Assembly (NCBI GenBank): GCA_964503965.1
Contig: CAZDCK010000014.1
Coordinates: 6,809 to 70,808, forward strand
Direction: 5' to 3'
DNA: 64,000 nt
Origin: Eutrophocola sp964503965
Lineage (GTDB): Bacteria > Pseudomonadota > Gammaproteobacteria > Pseudomonadales > Pseudohongiellaceae
A program made the translations under genes and the position numbers. Of the stretch, positions 1 to 8,898 are shown piece by piece. Under the pieces are notes generated by a model, which saw only the letters and a program-made list of their open reading frames with translations, was not told the DNA's origin and ran no database searches. Position 1 is the stretch's first letter; every line of letters starts with the position of its first letter.

Positions 1-386
1 TCAGCTTTATGATGCTGTTTTCCGGTCACCTCGCTAATGGCAGCATGGCCCATCCAGACCCTGTCAGTACACCATGCACTGTTATCAGCACAATCATTCT
101 GTGGTCGAAGCTGGGAAGAGAAAAATGTTACCTGGTACCCAAAGCGCTCTCCCTCTTCCGATTCCAGGTTCCCGGTAAGATACCACCATTCGTTACGAAA
201 TCCCGGATGCGGTCCATGATCTTCCGGAAAGGAGAATTGTCTGGCTTTATCCGCCCGTAAATAGCCAGACACATTATCCGATGCCAGCATGTCTGCAGCA
301 GTTGGCTGACGGGAAGTGACCATTTCTCCACTTTCACTGCAGGCACTGAGCAGAAAAAAACCTGTTAAAAGGTATCGATGATTCAC
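1..386 (-). CDS. AttH/CrtC-type lipocalin-like lipoprotein (partial)
   Basis: I translated this from the minus strand; the gene runs off the window start, so only about 128 N-terminal residues are seen. It begins at a GTG (384-386), with an in-frame TGA 36 bases upstream limiting earlier starts. The N-terminus is a lipoprotein signal with a lipobox (LLSAC), so it is probably membrane-anchored outside the cytoplasm. The segment HPGFRNEWWYLTGNL followed by RFGYQVTFF is typical of the AttH / carotenoid 1,2-hydratase family (lipocalin-like double domain). It lies 66 bp downstream of the FtsX-type permease on the same strand; ABC permease, ATPase and AttH-like genes are often found together. The substrate is unknown; a hydratase activity is not implied. 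Confidence 0.75.
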   Translation of the reverse strand, partial: MNHRYLLTGFFLLSACSESGEMVTSRQPTAADMLASDNVSGYLRADKARQFSFPEDHGPHPGFRNEWWYLTGNLESEEGERFGYQVTFFSSQLRPQNDCADNSAWCTDRVWMGHAAISEVTGKQHHKA

Positions 387-452
387 GTAAAGGGACCCTT
401 GCGTTCCGACGACAGCCTGAAATCAAACATCAGAAGCATACCAGCGTCACTC

Positions 453-3005
453 CTACTCTTCCCGCAGGGCCATCGCCGGCCTGATTCTGCCAGCGCGCCA
501 CGCGGGGTAAATACCTGCCACCATCGCGGCGACTACAGCCAGCAATACCCCTTCAACAAGAATATCTTCGGGTAAAAAGTTCTGCATGGTCCAGCCAAAC
601 GAGCGACGATTAATCACATCAATGAGAATATCCGACATCATCAAGCCCAAAGGCAGCGCAAAAATCCCGGCACACAACCCCAGGACAAGGGTCTGTTTGA
701 AAATCAGGCCTGCCACCTGTAGTGGCGTCATGCCAGTTGAACGCAGAATGGCAAACTCCCGGGCTTTTTCAAGTTGCAGGGCCATCAGTGTGCTGACCAC
801 GCCAACAAAGGCCACCAGAATTGCCAGAATCCTCAAGACATTGGTAATTGCGAATGTACGGTCAAAAATCTGCAGCGTAAGTTCCCGTAATTGTCGATTG
901 GCAATCAGGTTAAACCTGTTTTCATTATTTTCCAGCAATGCCTGAATGGCGCTTTGAACATTGTCAGCCTCCGCCCCCTGGGCCAAATCAAGCGTCAGTC
1001 TTGTAAATGGCCTGTTTTCCCAGTAGCGGGAATACAGTGATTCATGCAAGTGAACCAGACCAATGCCCGAGGTATAGTCATGAAATATACCCACGACAGG
1101 AAAGTCCTGCATGCCCCTGTCAGTGAGTAATGTTACGGATCCACCAAGGTCAATCTGTTCCAGATAGGCAAGTGGCTCAGAGACAAAGACGCCCTCACCT
1201 GCATTGAAAATCTCCATGCCATCCGGGGTCACTTCTTCCATCAGGAATTTTTCTTCGGCAGGAATATCATTGACGCCAAGTCTTACCGGACCAAAGGATG
1301 CTTCAACCTGCTCAAGCATGGAATTATGAATTCCGGTAATTTCCGGTAACGCCAACAAGGAACCACGCAACGACTCCCCAATACTTTCTTCAAGCACCGG
1401 CCCGGAAACCGCCGTTAACTGAATATCTCCCGGCAGGGACTGTTCCAGCCAGAGAATCACCGTGCCACGAAAACTGCTGACCATGACTCCTACGCCCACA
1501 GTAACGGATACTGCTACACACAATGCCGCCACAGCCAGCCCTGTCCTGTTTATACCCAGACGTGCATTACGCAGTGCCATAATGCCTGACAGGCCAAGTA
1601 CTGTTTTACCTGCGGCCAGTAGCAGGGAAAGCAGAATCATGAGGGCAAAGGGAACGAGCAGGCAGAAACCAAATACAATCAATGTCAGCGCAACAAAGCC
1701 CGTCACCAGTGATCCGTATTCAGGCAGCAACATCGACCAGCCTCCTGCCATGATCACCACTCCAGTACATGCCAGCCAAGGCATTCTTTCCTGCCACAAC
1801 CCCCTCTCTGACATCGTATGCTGAAGTGTTACCGGTTTACTGTGTGCTGCCAACACAGCAGGCAATGCTGCCGATACAATACTCAACGAAACCCCTAACA
1901 GGAGTCCCTTTAAAAGGACCCATGGATCGACAATGAAGGCGGTAACCGATAACTCAAAATAAAGTGCATCTACAGTGCCGGTGACCATGGTGACAAGGAA
2001 ACGTCCAAGTAAATAGCCTGCCCCGGTACCGAGCAGGCTGGCAACAAGACCACCAAGCGCATTTTCAAGCATCACAAGGGAAAATACCTGCCCCCGGGTC
2101 ACGCCTTCGGACCTTAGAATTCCCAGTGTCTGCCGACGCTGGATAACAGACAGCGTTACCGTGTTGTAGATCAACAGGCCCGCCACCAGCAGAGACAGCA
2201 AACTCATGGCCAACAAGTTGATATGAAAGGCATCGCTCATTCTGGCTGTATTGTCATTACGTGCCTGGGCCTCGACCAGTGCAAGATCTTCAGGCAACCA
2301 GCGTTGAATGAGATCGGCTTCACCTTCGCTGAGAACCAGATCCACACTATCGAGCCGACCCAGTCGACCGAGAATTTTCTGGGCCGCGGCGATATCGGCC
2401 AGCACAATATCACTGCTCACGTCATCGGCCTGCGAAAAAACGGCACCTACCTGGACAAGGTGCTCTTCTGCAGAAAACAGTCCACCTTCAATCATCAATG
2501 AATCATTAACTTCTATGCCAAGTGTCTGTGCCAGTCCTGCTTCCATGACGACACGATCAGTGGTACCGATGACAGAAACCAGATCACCAGCGATGCTGAA
2601 AGCCGAGTCGGGTAAACCAGGGCGGCGCCTTTCCATGGCTGCTTCACTGATCACGTCCAGTCCTATGAGGGTGAGTTCCCTGTTAGCGACCATAACCTGT
2701 CCACTGATCGCGGGCGCTGCCTTGCGCATACCCAGTTCAGTCTTCATACGTGTGAACACTGTGTCGGGTACTCCATCAGAGCCTCCCACTACCTGGTGGG
2801 AAATACTGCCGTTGATAATATCCACGGATAATTCAAATGCGCGGCGCGCGCTGTTATTGGCAAGATCCACGGCCACTACCATCATTACACCGATCATGAT
2901 GCCGAGAATATTGAGTCCCGTTTGCCATGGCCTTTGCCATGCATGGCGGATGGCACTGCGCCAGAAAAGCGGCAATCCTGTGAATGATTTACCAGGCAAA
3001 GTCAC
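453..3005 (-). CDS. FtsX/MacB-type ABC transporter permease
   Basis: A large permease of about 850 residues with the layout of the FtsX/LolC/E family. It has an N-terminal membrane segment (LNILGIMIGVMMVVAVDLAN), a long extracytoplasmic domain, then two groups of membrane segments and a closing segment before the C-terminal sequence ending MALREE. I prefer the GTG at 3005, which overlaps the ATPase stop by 17 bp, over an ATG at 3044 that would deepen the overlap. Overlap with the ATPase and proximity to the AttH-like lipoprotein gene suggest one operon exporting or extracting an envelope lipid or lipoprotein. The substrate cannot be deduced. Confidence 0.88.
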   Translation of the reverse strand: MTLPGKSFTGLPLFWRSAIRHAWQRPWQTGLNILGIMIGVMMVVAVDLANNSARRAFELSVDIINGSISHQVVGGSDGVPDTVFTRMKTELGMRKAAPAISGQVMVANRELTLIGLDVISEAAMERRRPGLPDSAFSIAGDLVSVIGTTDRVVMEAGLAQTLGIEVNDSLMIEGGLFSAEEHLVQVGAVFSQADDVSSDIVLADIAAAQKILGRLGRLDSVDLVLSEGEADLIQRWLPEDLALVEAQARNDNTARMSDAFHINLLAMSLLSLLVAGLLIYNTVTLSVIQRRQTLGILRSEGVTRGQVFSLVMLENALGGLVASLLGTGAGYLLGRFLVTMVTGTVDALYFELSVTAFIVDPWVLLKGLLLGVSLSIVSAALPAVLAAHSKPVTLQHTMSERGLWQERMPWLACTGVVIMAGGWSMLLPEYGSLVTGFVALTLIVFGFCLLVPFALMILLSLLLAAGKTVLGLSGIMALRNARLGINRTGLAVAALCVAVSVTVGVGVMVSSFRGTVILWLEQSLPGDIQLTAVSGPVLEESIGESLRGSLLALPEITGIHNSMLEQVEASFGPVRLGVNDIPAEEKFLMEEVTPDGMEIFNAGEGVFVSEPLAYLEQIDLGGSVTLLTDRGMQDFPVVGIFHDYTSGIGLVHLHESLYSRYWENRPFTRLTLDLAQGAEADNVQSAIQALLENNENRFNLIANRQLRELTLQIFDRTFAITNVLRILAILVAFVGVVSTLMALQLEKAREFAILRSTGMTPLQVAGLIFKQTLVLGLCAGIFALPLGLMMSDILIDVINRRSFGWTMQNFLPEDILVEGVLLAVVAAMVAGIYPAWRAGRIRPAMALREE

Positions 3006-3738
3006 CCATACGCTCCGAAATAATGCCGTCTTCCAACGTAACAATCCGTCCAGCTGTCCTTGCGACAGCCAGGCTATGGGTCACCAGCAGCATGGCACTG
3101 CGGCTCTCATCAAGGATGTCATGAAGTACAGACAACACCTCATCGCCAGTACGCGCATCCAGGTTTCCGGTGGGTTCATCCGCCAGGACAATTCCCGGTG
3201 AATGCACCAGGGCCCTGGCTATGGCTACTCTCTGCTGTTCACCACCAGACAATCGGGAGGGAAAGGAGTCCGCCTTGGCCATCATTCCAAGGCGGTCAAG
3301 CAAAGCAAGACTTCTCTCGCGGGCATCAGTACCAGAGACTCCATTGAGCTCAAGCGTGAATGCTACATTTTCCGAGGCTGTGAGGCTGGGGATAAGATTG
3401 AAGAACTGGTAGATGAAACCAATATGCTCCCGACGAAACAGCGTGCGCGAGGTTTCATCCAGGGTAATGATGTTTCGCCCGTCTACAGTAACACTGCCAG
3501 CCTGCGGAATATCAATACCACTAACCAGGTTAAGCAAGGTAGATTTGCCCGAACCACTTCGTCCAAGCAATGCCACCTTCTCACCAGGGCCGACATCCAG
3601 ACTGGCCTCAACCAGCACTGAATGCAACTTGCCGCCTTCAGGGTAGCTGTGGGTGACAGACTTCAGGGAAATTACCGAATTTGTCCGGGAAGTCGATGTG
3701 GCAGAAGGAGAATCTGAAGTATTATTGTCCGCTTTCAT
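2989..3738 (-). CDS. ABC transporter ATP-binding protein (LolD/MacB type)
   Basis: The 249-residue ATPase powers the downstream FtsX-type permease. Visible motifs are Walker A GRSGSGKST (59-67), the Q-loop glutamine (about 111), the signature LSGGEQQR (163-170) and Walker B IVLADEP (183-189), followed by GNLD. The first 22 residues are a polar Ser/Thr-rich extension before the usual fold. The start codon lies inside the last codons of the GGDEF-EAL gene (17 bp overlap), and the stop overlaps the permease start, so the genes look translationally coupled. Confidence 0.93.
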   Translation of the reverse strand: MKADNNTSDSPSATSTSRTNSVISLKSVTHSYPEGGKLHSVLVEASLDVGPGEKVALLGRSGSGKSTLLNLVSGIDIPQAGSVTVDGRNIITLDETSRTLFRREHIGFIYQFFNLIPSLTASENVAFTLELNGVSGTDARERSLALLDRLGMMAKADSFPSRLSGGEQQRVAIARALVHSPGIVLADEPTGNLDARTGDEVLSVLHDILDESRSAMLLVTHSLAVARTAGRIVTLEDGIISERMGDFAW

Positions 3739-5493
3739 GGATCAGGGGTGCTGGTTGTGCGATGCCATAACCTTGCACGTAATCCACGCCCAAATCAACG
3801 AGCTTCTCCAGAATCTCGCTGTCTTCCACAAATTCTGCGATGGTCAGTTTACCCATGGCATGGGCCATATCATTGATCGCTTTCACCATGGCAAGATCCA
3901 CCGGATCAGAAACCACATCCTTGACAAAAAAACCGTCAATTTTCACATAATCCACTGGCAGGCTTTTAAGGTAGGCAAAGGAGNNNNNNNNNNNNNNNNN
4001 NNNNNNNNNNNNNNNNNNNNNNNNNNNNNNNNNNNNNNNNNNNNNNNNNNNNNNNNNNNNNNNNNNNNNNNNNNNNNNNNNNNGGCAAAGGAGCAACCCT
4101 GCTGCTTCAGGGTTTTAATAAACTGCACAGCATTGGCCAGGTTTAGAATGGCAGCCGTTTCCGTGATTTCAAAACAGATCTTGTGCGCTGGAATACTGGA
4201 GTTGTTAAATTATTCCACAATTTCCTTGAGAAACTTCTCATCGCTCAGTGACTGACCTGACAGGTTAACCGCACAGATTTCCAGCTCATCAAGCTTTTCA
4301 GGAAAACGCCTGAACCAGCTGAACATGGCATCAAGGACCCAACGATCTATCCGTGTGGCCAGGTCATAGCGTTCTGCGGATGGCAAAAATGCCTCAGGCC
4401 CAATCAGGTTACCTTCCCTGTCCCGCATACGCAGCAGCAGCTCAAAATGCTTCTTGTTTTTTCCGGCCAGGCCTACCGATTTATCCGTATGGGCAATGCT
4501 TTGCTGCCAAAGCTCCATACGCCCCTCATCCAGGGCTGAATTGATACTGGACACCAGCTTCATCTCGCCATGACGCTCTTCCAGCTCTTCGTCATCCGTA
4601 TGAAAAACATGAATGCGATTTCTTCCCGCATCCTTGGCGGCATAACAGGCTGTATCAGCACGGCGAAGTATGTCTGAAATGGTTTCCCCTTCACTCGCAA
4701 TAGGTGTCAACCCGATACTGACCCCAATATTGTAGGTACTATCTTCCCAGTTAAACCGGTATTCCTGCACCACCTGGCGAATATTGTCAGCACATCTCAT
4801 GGCAATTTTCAGCGGACAGTTTCCCAGCAGTACACCAAACTCATCCCCTCCCAGGCGTGCGAGGGTGTCTTCCCGGCGAATGCACCGATGCAGTACCTGG
4901 GATAACTGGCGCAGCAGTTCATCTCCAGCCATATGTCCGCAGGAATCATTGATCACCTTGAACTGGTCCAGATCGAGGTAACAAACCACATTTTCTGTTT
5001 TCTGTTCCCGGGACTTGTCTATGCTTTCCTGCAGACGGTCTTCAAATTCCCTGCGATTGACCAGCCCCGTCAGATCATCATAGGTGGCCTGGTAACTGAG
5101 CTGATGGGACAGTTCACGTGCTTCTGTGACATCCAGTAATGCACTGCAAATGACTTTTTCATTATCCAGTACCAGGCTTTTGGTGCTTAGAGAAAGCCAC
5201 AAGGCATTGGGTAACCCACCCTCGAGATAGATTTCATGGTTCTTCACATCCCTGCCTTGTCCAAGTACGGACAACACGGAAATGTCATTGCTGTAACGCC
5301 TGAAAAGATCAATGATGCTGGCGTCTACAAGTTCTTCCTTAGATTTACCGAAGAGCTCTGCCGCCTGAATATTCACGTACTGAATCACACCATCGGCTAC
5401 GCGGCTGATAATCAACGCCACGGGCGACGTATCCGCAATTAATCGAAAACTCTCTTCTCCCAGCCCAAGGGACTGTTCTGCTTCAGGCAGCAT
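3722..5493 (-). pseudogene. PAS-GGDEF-EAL cyclic-di-GMP protein, broken by a stop and an assembly gap
   Basis: One gene read in three pieces. Residues 1-427 carry a PAS domain, a GGDEF domain with an intact GGDEF motif (RLGGDEFGVLLG) and the first part of an EAL domain, whose signature reads ELLLR rather than EALLR. A TAA at 4210-4212 interrupts it in frame; the next residues (FNNSSIPAHKICFEITET) are normal EAL sequence, so this is a nonsense change, probably from CAA, or a sequencing error. A run of 100 N then replaces the DDFG-containing stretch. After the gap the EAL domain resumes with VKIDGFF, AEFVED and QGYG up to the stop. If intact it would make and/or break c-di-GMP. No Shine-Dalgarno is obvious before the ATG, and no upstream sensor domain is present. 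Confidence 0.8.
3984..4083. other. Assembly gap (100 N)
   Basis: Exactly 100 N, the usual scaffold placeholder. The same 10 bases, GGCAAAGGAG, stand on both sides (3974-3983 and 4084-4093). Both encode Ser-Phe-Ala of an EAL domain, where the natural protein has SFA twice about ten residues apart. The true missing stretch is therefore probably about 25-30 bases, and the short repeat likely broke the assembly. Confidence 0.95.
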
Positions 5494-5826
5494 GAAAAAA
5501 TCCAGGTAAAAAATCAGTGTTTACACAAATACCAATACAATGAATGGCATCCGGGAATACCGGATACCCTCAAGGTACAAAATATTGCAGGGAATTAATT
5601 TGAATTAGCTCTCAGCCTGACGCTTTTATAATTATTTTTTTAGCGACATATAAAAGTTAAATATTTAATTATTTCAATACGTTGAGCATGATTGGGGAGA
5701 ATCTGATATCAGATTGGCATAATAAAATGGAATGTCATGTGCCGTCGGGAACATACTGAATTCCAAGCTGGGAGGCGCCCATGGATGGCCCGAATCCGAA
5801 ACTCAGCTGCTGCATCATTCAAGCCT
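5494..5826. other. Non-coding interval upstream of the GGDEF-EAL gene
   Basis: This stretch holds no convincing gene. The part at about 5590-5680 is strongly AT-rich (including a TTATTTTTTTAG run) and lies upstream of the GGDEF-EAL start, so it is the likely promoter region. I could not fix a clear -35/-10 pair. The part nearest 5826 is the 3' side of the cytochrome gene. Confidence 0.5.
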
Positions 5827-6201
5827 CTACATACGCTCGGCAACGAAGGTACTGATATCCAACAGTTCCTGTTCAGTGAATACATCAAAGGCGGGCATGG
5901 TCTTTGTACCGTCACTAATGACATTCATGAGTTCAGCAAGACTCAAATTCCCGGTCAGGGCAGGACCACCGTCCTGCCCACCCTGACCAAACTCACCATG
6001 GCAGGCCGAGCAGGCGTTATCATAAATAGTACTGCCGTTATCCAGGTCAGCCTGCAACGCTGTATTCAGCGATAGTACAGGCTGTTCGTCATTATTGAGG
6101 TCATTGGAAGGCATTATCTCTTGGGTTGCCCCAGTACCAGAGAAGAGGAGAGCACTGAACAGGCATGATCCAAGAAATGTCCTGCAGGTTTTGGTCAACA
6201 T
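5827..6201 (-). CDS. Secreted mono-haem c-type cytochrome
   Basis: A 124-residue protein with an N-terminal signal peptide (cleavage probably near residues 25-27) and one haem-binding motif, CSACH (64-68). A later Met in KTMPAFD is the likely axial ligand. It would be a soluble periplasmic electron carrier, probably class I. The C-terminus (ELLDISTFVAERM) resembles the haem domain at the end of the PQQ dehydrogenase in this window. Its physiological partner is not shown. It stands 32 bp downstream of the esterase gene on the same strand. Confidence 0.88.
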   Translation of the reverse strand: MLTKTCRTFLGSCLFSALLFSGTGATQEIMPSNDLNNDEQPVLSLNTALQADLDNGSTIYDNACSACHGEFGQGGQDGGPALTGNLSLAELMNVISDGTKTMPAFDVFTEQELLDISTFVAERM

Positions 6202-6233
6202 CAGCCCTCCTGCAACGATTGTCTGGTCAAAAA

Positions 6234-6890
6234 CTATAAAACCAGGTTCTGTATCGTCTGTGAAATATCCCTGATCTCCTCACTGCACACACTATGAGGC
6301 ATGGGATAGGTTTTATAGTCAGGGTGATACCCGAGCTGCTGAAGGTACTTGATGGTATTTTCAGCCATCCACTCCGGCAACATCGGGTCTTCAGTACCGT
6401 GATATATCGTTACCGGGAGACTGGTGTTGGCTGGATGAGGCGTGACAGCTTCAGCCGTCGGGAAAAAAGTAGACAGGCCAAGGATTCCAGCCAACGGCTT
6501 GTCATAGGTGAGTCCAGCCTGAAGACAAATTGCACCACCCTGGGAAAACCCGACCAGCAGAATCTTTTCACTGTTAACCCCTCTTTCAATCTCGCGATCT
6601 ATGAGCTTGTGAACAGCAGCCGTGGATGCCAGCAACTGGGCTACATCAATATTTCTTTCCCCATGTTCGAGAATATCGAACCATGCCGGCATGAGCATAC
6701 CGCCATTGATGGTAATCGGCTTGCTTGGGGCATGGGGAAGGACGAAACGGATCCCCTTTTCGGTTGGAAGATGCAGCTCAGGTATTATGGGCTCGAAATC
6801 ATGCCCATTGGCTCCCAGGCCATGCAACCAGATGACGGCAGCGGAAACCTCGGGGGCTGTTTCAATCTCTACTGAAGAAAGTATATCCAT
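6234..6890 (-). CDS. Alpha/beta-hydrolase carboxylesterase (phospholipase/carboxylesterase family)
   Basis: A 218-residue cytoplasmic hydrolase of the family that includes Pseudomonas carboxylesterase II and acyl-protein thioesterase-like enzymes. The N-terminal WLHGLGANGHDF is the family signature and oxyanion region. The nucleophile is S116 in GFSQGG, with D168 (GTEDPM) and H199 (MPHS) completing the triad; all are present. Length is normal for the family. It is divergently arranged with the GST gene across 85 bp. The natural ester substrate is unknown. Confidence 0.9.
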   Translation of the reverse strand: MDILSSVEIETAPEVSAAVIWLHGLGANGHDFEPIIPELHLPTEKGIRFVLPHAPSKPITINGGMLMPAWFDILEHGERNIDVAQLLASTAAVHKLIDREIERGVNSEKILLVGFSQGGAICLQAGLTYDKPLAGILGLSTFFPTAEAVTPHPANTSLPVTIYHGTEDPMLPEWMAENTIKYLQQLGYHPDYKTYPMPHSVCSEEIRDISQTIQNLVL

Positions 6891-6975
6891 GGTTAGCGTC
6901 TGTTGAAATTATAGGGAATACCCTGCATTGTATGTTGCCATTCCAACAAGTACCAGACAACGAAGGTGATTGCTG

Positions 6976-7665
6976 ATGACTGTTCCTGTTTTTCCCGCAC
7001 GCTGGCAGCCCGACATGCCGGATGACATCCAGCTCTATTCCATGGCCACGCCCAACGGACAGAAAGTCAGCATCCTGCTTGAGGAACTGGGACTCAGCTA
7101 TGAACCCCACCTGGTTAACATCATTGAGAATGACCAGGATGACCAGGACTTTCTCAAGATCAGCCCTAATGGAAAAATTCCTGCCATCATTGACCCTCAT
7201 GGGCCGGAAGACAAGGTGGTTGCCATGTGTGAAAGCGCTGCCATCATGATCTATCTGGCCGATAAAACCGGGCAATTGTTGCCACAGAATTTCCTGAGTC
7301 GTATGGACCATCTCCAGTGGCTGTTTTTCCAGATGGGTCATATCGGGCCGATGCTGGGACAGTTTGGTCATTTCTACAGGTTTGTCCGGGATAAAATGAA
7401 AGACGATTATCCCCTGGAGCGTTACACCGCAGAAACGAAACGCCTGCTGGCTGTCGTCGACAAACGACTGGAGGGTCGCAAATACATCATGGACGATTAC
7501 AGTATTGTCGATATTTCCATGGTGCCCTGGATCAATTGCTGCGCGGAATTCTATGATGCCTGGGATTGGCTGGAGATGGGAACGTTCAGGAATGTGGAGG
7601 CCTGGCGAAAGAGGGTCAGCGAACGGCCAGCCTATATCGATGGAAAGGATGTCTGTGGCTTATGA
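6976..7665 (+). CDS. Glutathione S-transferase (YghU/YfcG-like)
   Basis: A 229-residue protein with an N-terminal thioredoxin-like domain (IQLYSMATPNGQKVSILLEE) and a helical C-terminal domain. The start is the ATG at 6976, with GAAGG about 9 bases upstream; a TTG two codons earlier is less likely. The TPNGQKV segment matches the active-site region of the YghU/YfcG (Nu-class-like) glutathione transferases, which often have disulfide-bond oxidoreductase activity. The substrate is unknown. Its 3' end overlaps the last bases of the convergent zinc-ribbon gene. Confidence 0.88.
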   Translation: MTVPVFPARWQPDMPDDIQLYSMATPNGQKVSILLEELGLSYEPHLVNIIENDQDDQDFLKISPNGKIPAIIDPHGPEDKVVAMCESAAIMIYLADKTGQLLPQNFLSRMDHLQWLFFQMGHIGPMLGQFGHFYRFVRDKMKDDYPLERYTAETKRLLAVVDKRLEGRKYIMDDYSIVDISMVPWINCCAEFYDAWDWLEMGTFRNVEAWRKRVSERPAYIDGKDVCGL

Positions 7666-8015
7666 TCCGGAGGAAGGAGCCAGCCATGCCTGGCGAAATC
7701 GGATGCGGAATCTGGAATAAATACTAACTGCAGCGATAACAGAACCACTTCCAAACACCAGAAAATACAGTGCAAACCAGGGCTGTTCATCAAACCACAG
7801 GAATATTGTGAATGCACCCAGGGGTATCGCCGCAAGAAAACTGAAAGTACCGGTCCCAGTTTAATTTCCGTCATGGATTTCTCCGTGGGTACCAGATTGC
7901 TTTTGCAGGCCGGACAGGCCTGTTTTTTTTCAGCCGTGGCATAGGCAAAAACAAAAGGTAATATGCTCTCACACTCTGGACATTTCATGACCGCGCCTTT
8001 CCCTTTGCCGCTCAC
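7660..8015 (-). pseudogene. Zinc-ribbon membrane protein with an internal frameshift
   Basis: The GTG start at 8015 has AAGGAG seven bases upstream. The N-terminus carries two Cys pairs (CPECES and CPACKS), a small zinc ribbon. The reading frame then yields an unnatural sequence. Moving one frame just after the codons for MTEIK, near 7855-7865, gives a clean membrane stretch (GTFSFLAAIPLGAFTIFLWF, then FALYFLVFGSGSVIAA) ending at a TAA at 7660-7662. I infer a single-base loss, real or a sequencing error. The family is unnamed to me; the layout resembles small zinc-ribbon plus two-helix membrane proteins. It overlaps the GST stop region and lies 23 bp downstream of ychJ. Confidence 0.65.
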
Positions 8016-8038
8016 TGATTCACTCCTTTCGGAAAGCG

Positions 8039-8449
8039 TCAGGCGCTCTCCTCGCTGACTTCGCCTTCCAGGTATAACCAGACACCCTTGTTGCGATGAA
8101 ACGCCGACTTTTCATGATGCACCTGGTCCGGACCGCCATCGACACTGTAAACAGCCCTGAACTCTACACGACCCAGATCACCTTTCTGGGTTGATTCCAG
8201 TATCTCCAGGCTCTTCCATTCATGCCCTTCCGCAATCAGGTCAGCCATACGGATATTTTTAGCTGTAGCAGGATGCCAGGTTCTTATGAGGTATTCCCTG
8301 TGCCCTTCACCGCCGAGGGCATAAGCGGTGTAGCGGGAACGGACAAGCTGCTTGACCGTTTTGGGTTTGGTCTTGTAAGTCAGGTACGGTTCACAGCATT
8401 TACCAAAAGGTCTGCCGCTACCGCATGCGCAGGGGTCATTTGATGTCAT
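8039..8449 (-). CDS. ychJ: YchJ-family protein (SEC-C motif plus NTF2-like domain)
   Basis: The 136-residue product starts at MTSNDPCACGSG. The SEC-C zinc-binding motif is at the N-terminus (C-x-C then KCCEPY), followed by the YchJ core with LVRSRYTAYALG and WHPAT. An upstream in-frame extension to 8578 lacks family similarity, so I chose the internal ATG. The function of YchJ is not established; the SEC-C motif suggests metal binding or protein contact. It sits 23 bp upstream of the zinc-ribbon gene, on the same strand. Confidence 0.88.
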   Translation of the reverse strand: MTSNDPCACGSGRPFGKCCEPYLTYKTKPKTVKQLVRSRYTAYALGGEGHREYLIRTWHPATAKNIRMADLIAEGHEWKSLEILESTQKGDLGRVEFRAVYSVDGGPDQVHHEKSAFHRNKGVWLYLEGEVSEESA

Positions 8450-8579
8450 GGGAAGGATTGTATGCAGAAAGACGGGAAAAGGAAAATAGGGATACTGGGC
8501 AGGATGGTTAGCCTGTGATGACACGTTAAGGTTTTTATCATTCGGAGCTGAAGCCCCTTCCTGCAGGGAGATCGACAAA

Positions 8580-8606
8580 TTGTAGAGGCGGCTTTAGCCG
8601 CGAAAA
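8580..8606. repeat. REP-like hairpin
   Basis: The sequence GCGGCTTTAGCCGC forms a tight inverted repeat flanked by TGTAGAG and GAAAA. This form of short extragenic palindrome is common in gammaproteobacteria. It lies upstream of ychJ; no T-run follows on either side, so it is not a clear terminator. Confidence 0.5.
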
Positions 8607-8689
8607 TTTATTACTGTGAGATGGTCCTTAGGACCTGTTCCGATCTTTATCCTTCATCCAGAATTAATATCAGCATACGGCATTGACAC

Positions 8690-8897
8690 ACCCAGACCTA
8701 CACCAAACCCGAAGACCTCTCCTTGCATCTCGCATCTTGTATCTCGTTCCATCGCCAGATAACGCTCCTTCCGATCCCTTCCGGCCATAGGCAATACGTG
8801 AACCGCCTGCCTTGTATCCCTGAATCTCTCTATCAACTCTTACCTGAGCCTCTCACCTTTTATCCTTTAATCCTTTTATCCTTTTTCCCTTTTATCG
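8690..8897 (-). repeat. 3'-end modular repeat, copy A (after tag)
   Basis: Read on the minus strand, the tag stop codon is followed at once by a purine-rich run of GATAAAAGG-type units, then GGCTCAGGTAAG, then a second set of GGGATACAAGG units and GAGATACAAGATGCGAG-like units. The same order occurs after five other genes in this window. No coding sequence is seen here. Confidence 0.7.
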
Positions 8898-8898
8898 T

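Noticed and set aside
2308..3201. Long plus-strand open frame opposite the FtsX permease
   Set aside because: It is a mirror of the real gene, low in natural sequence, with no domain or ribosome site.
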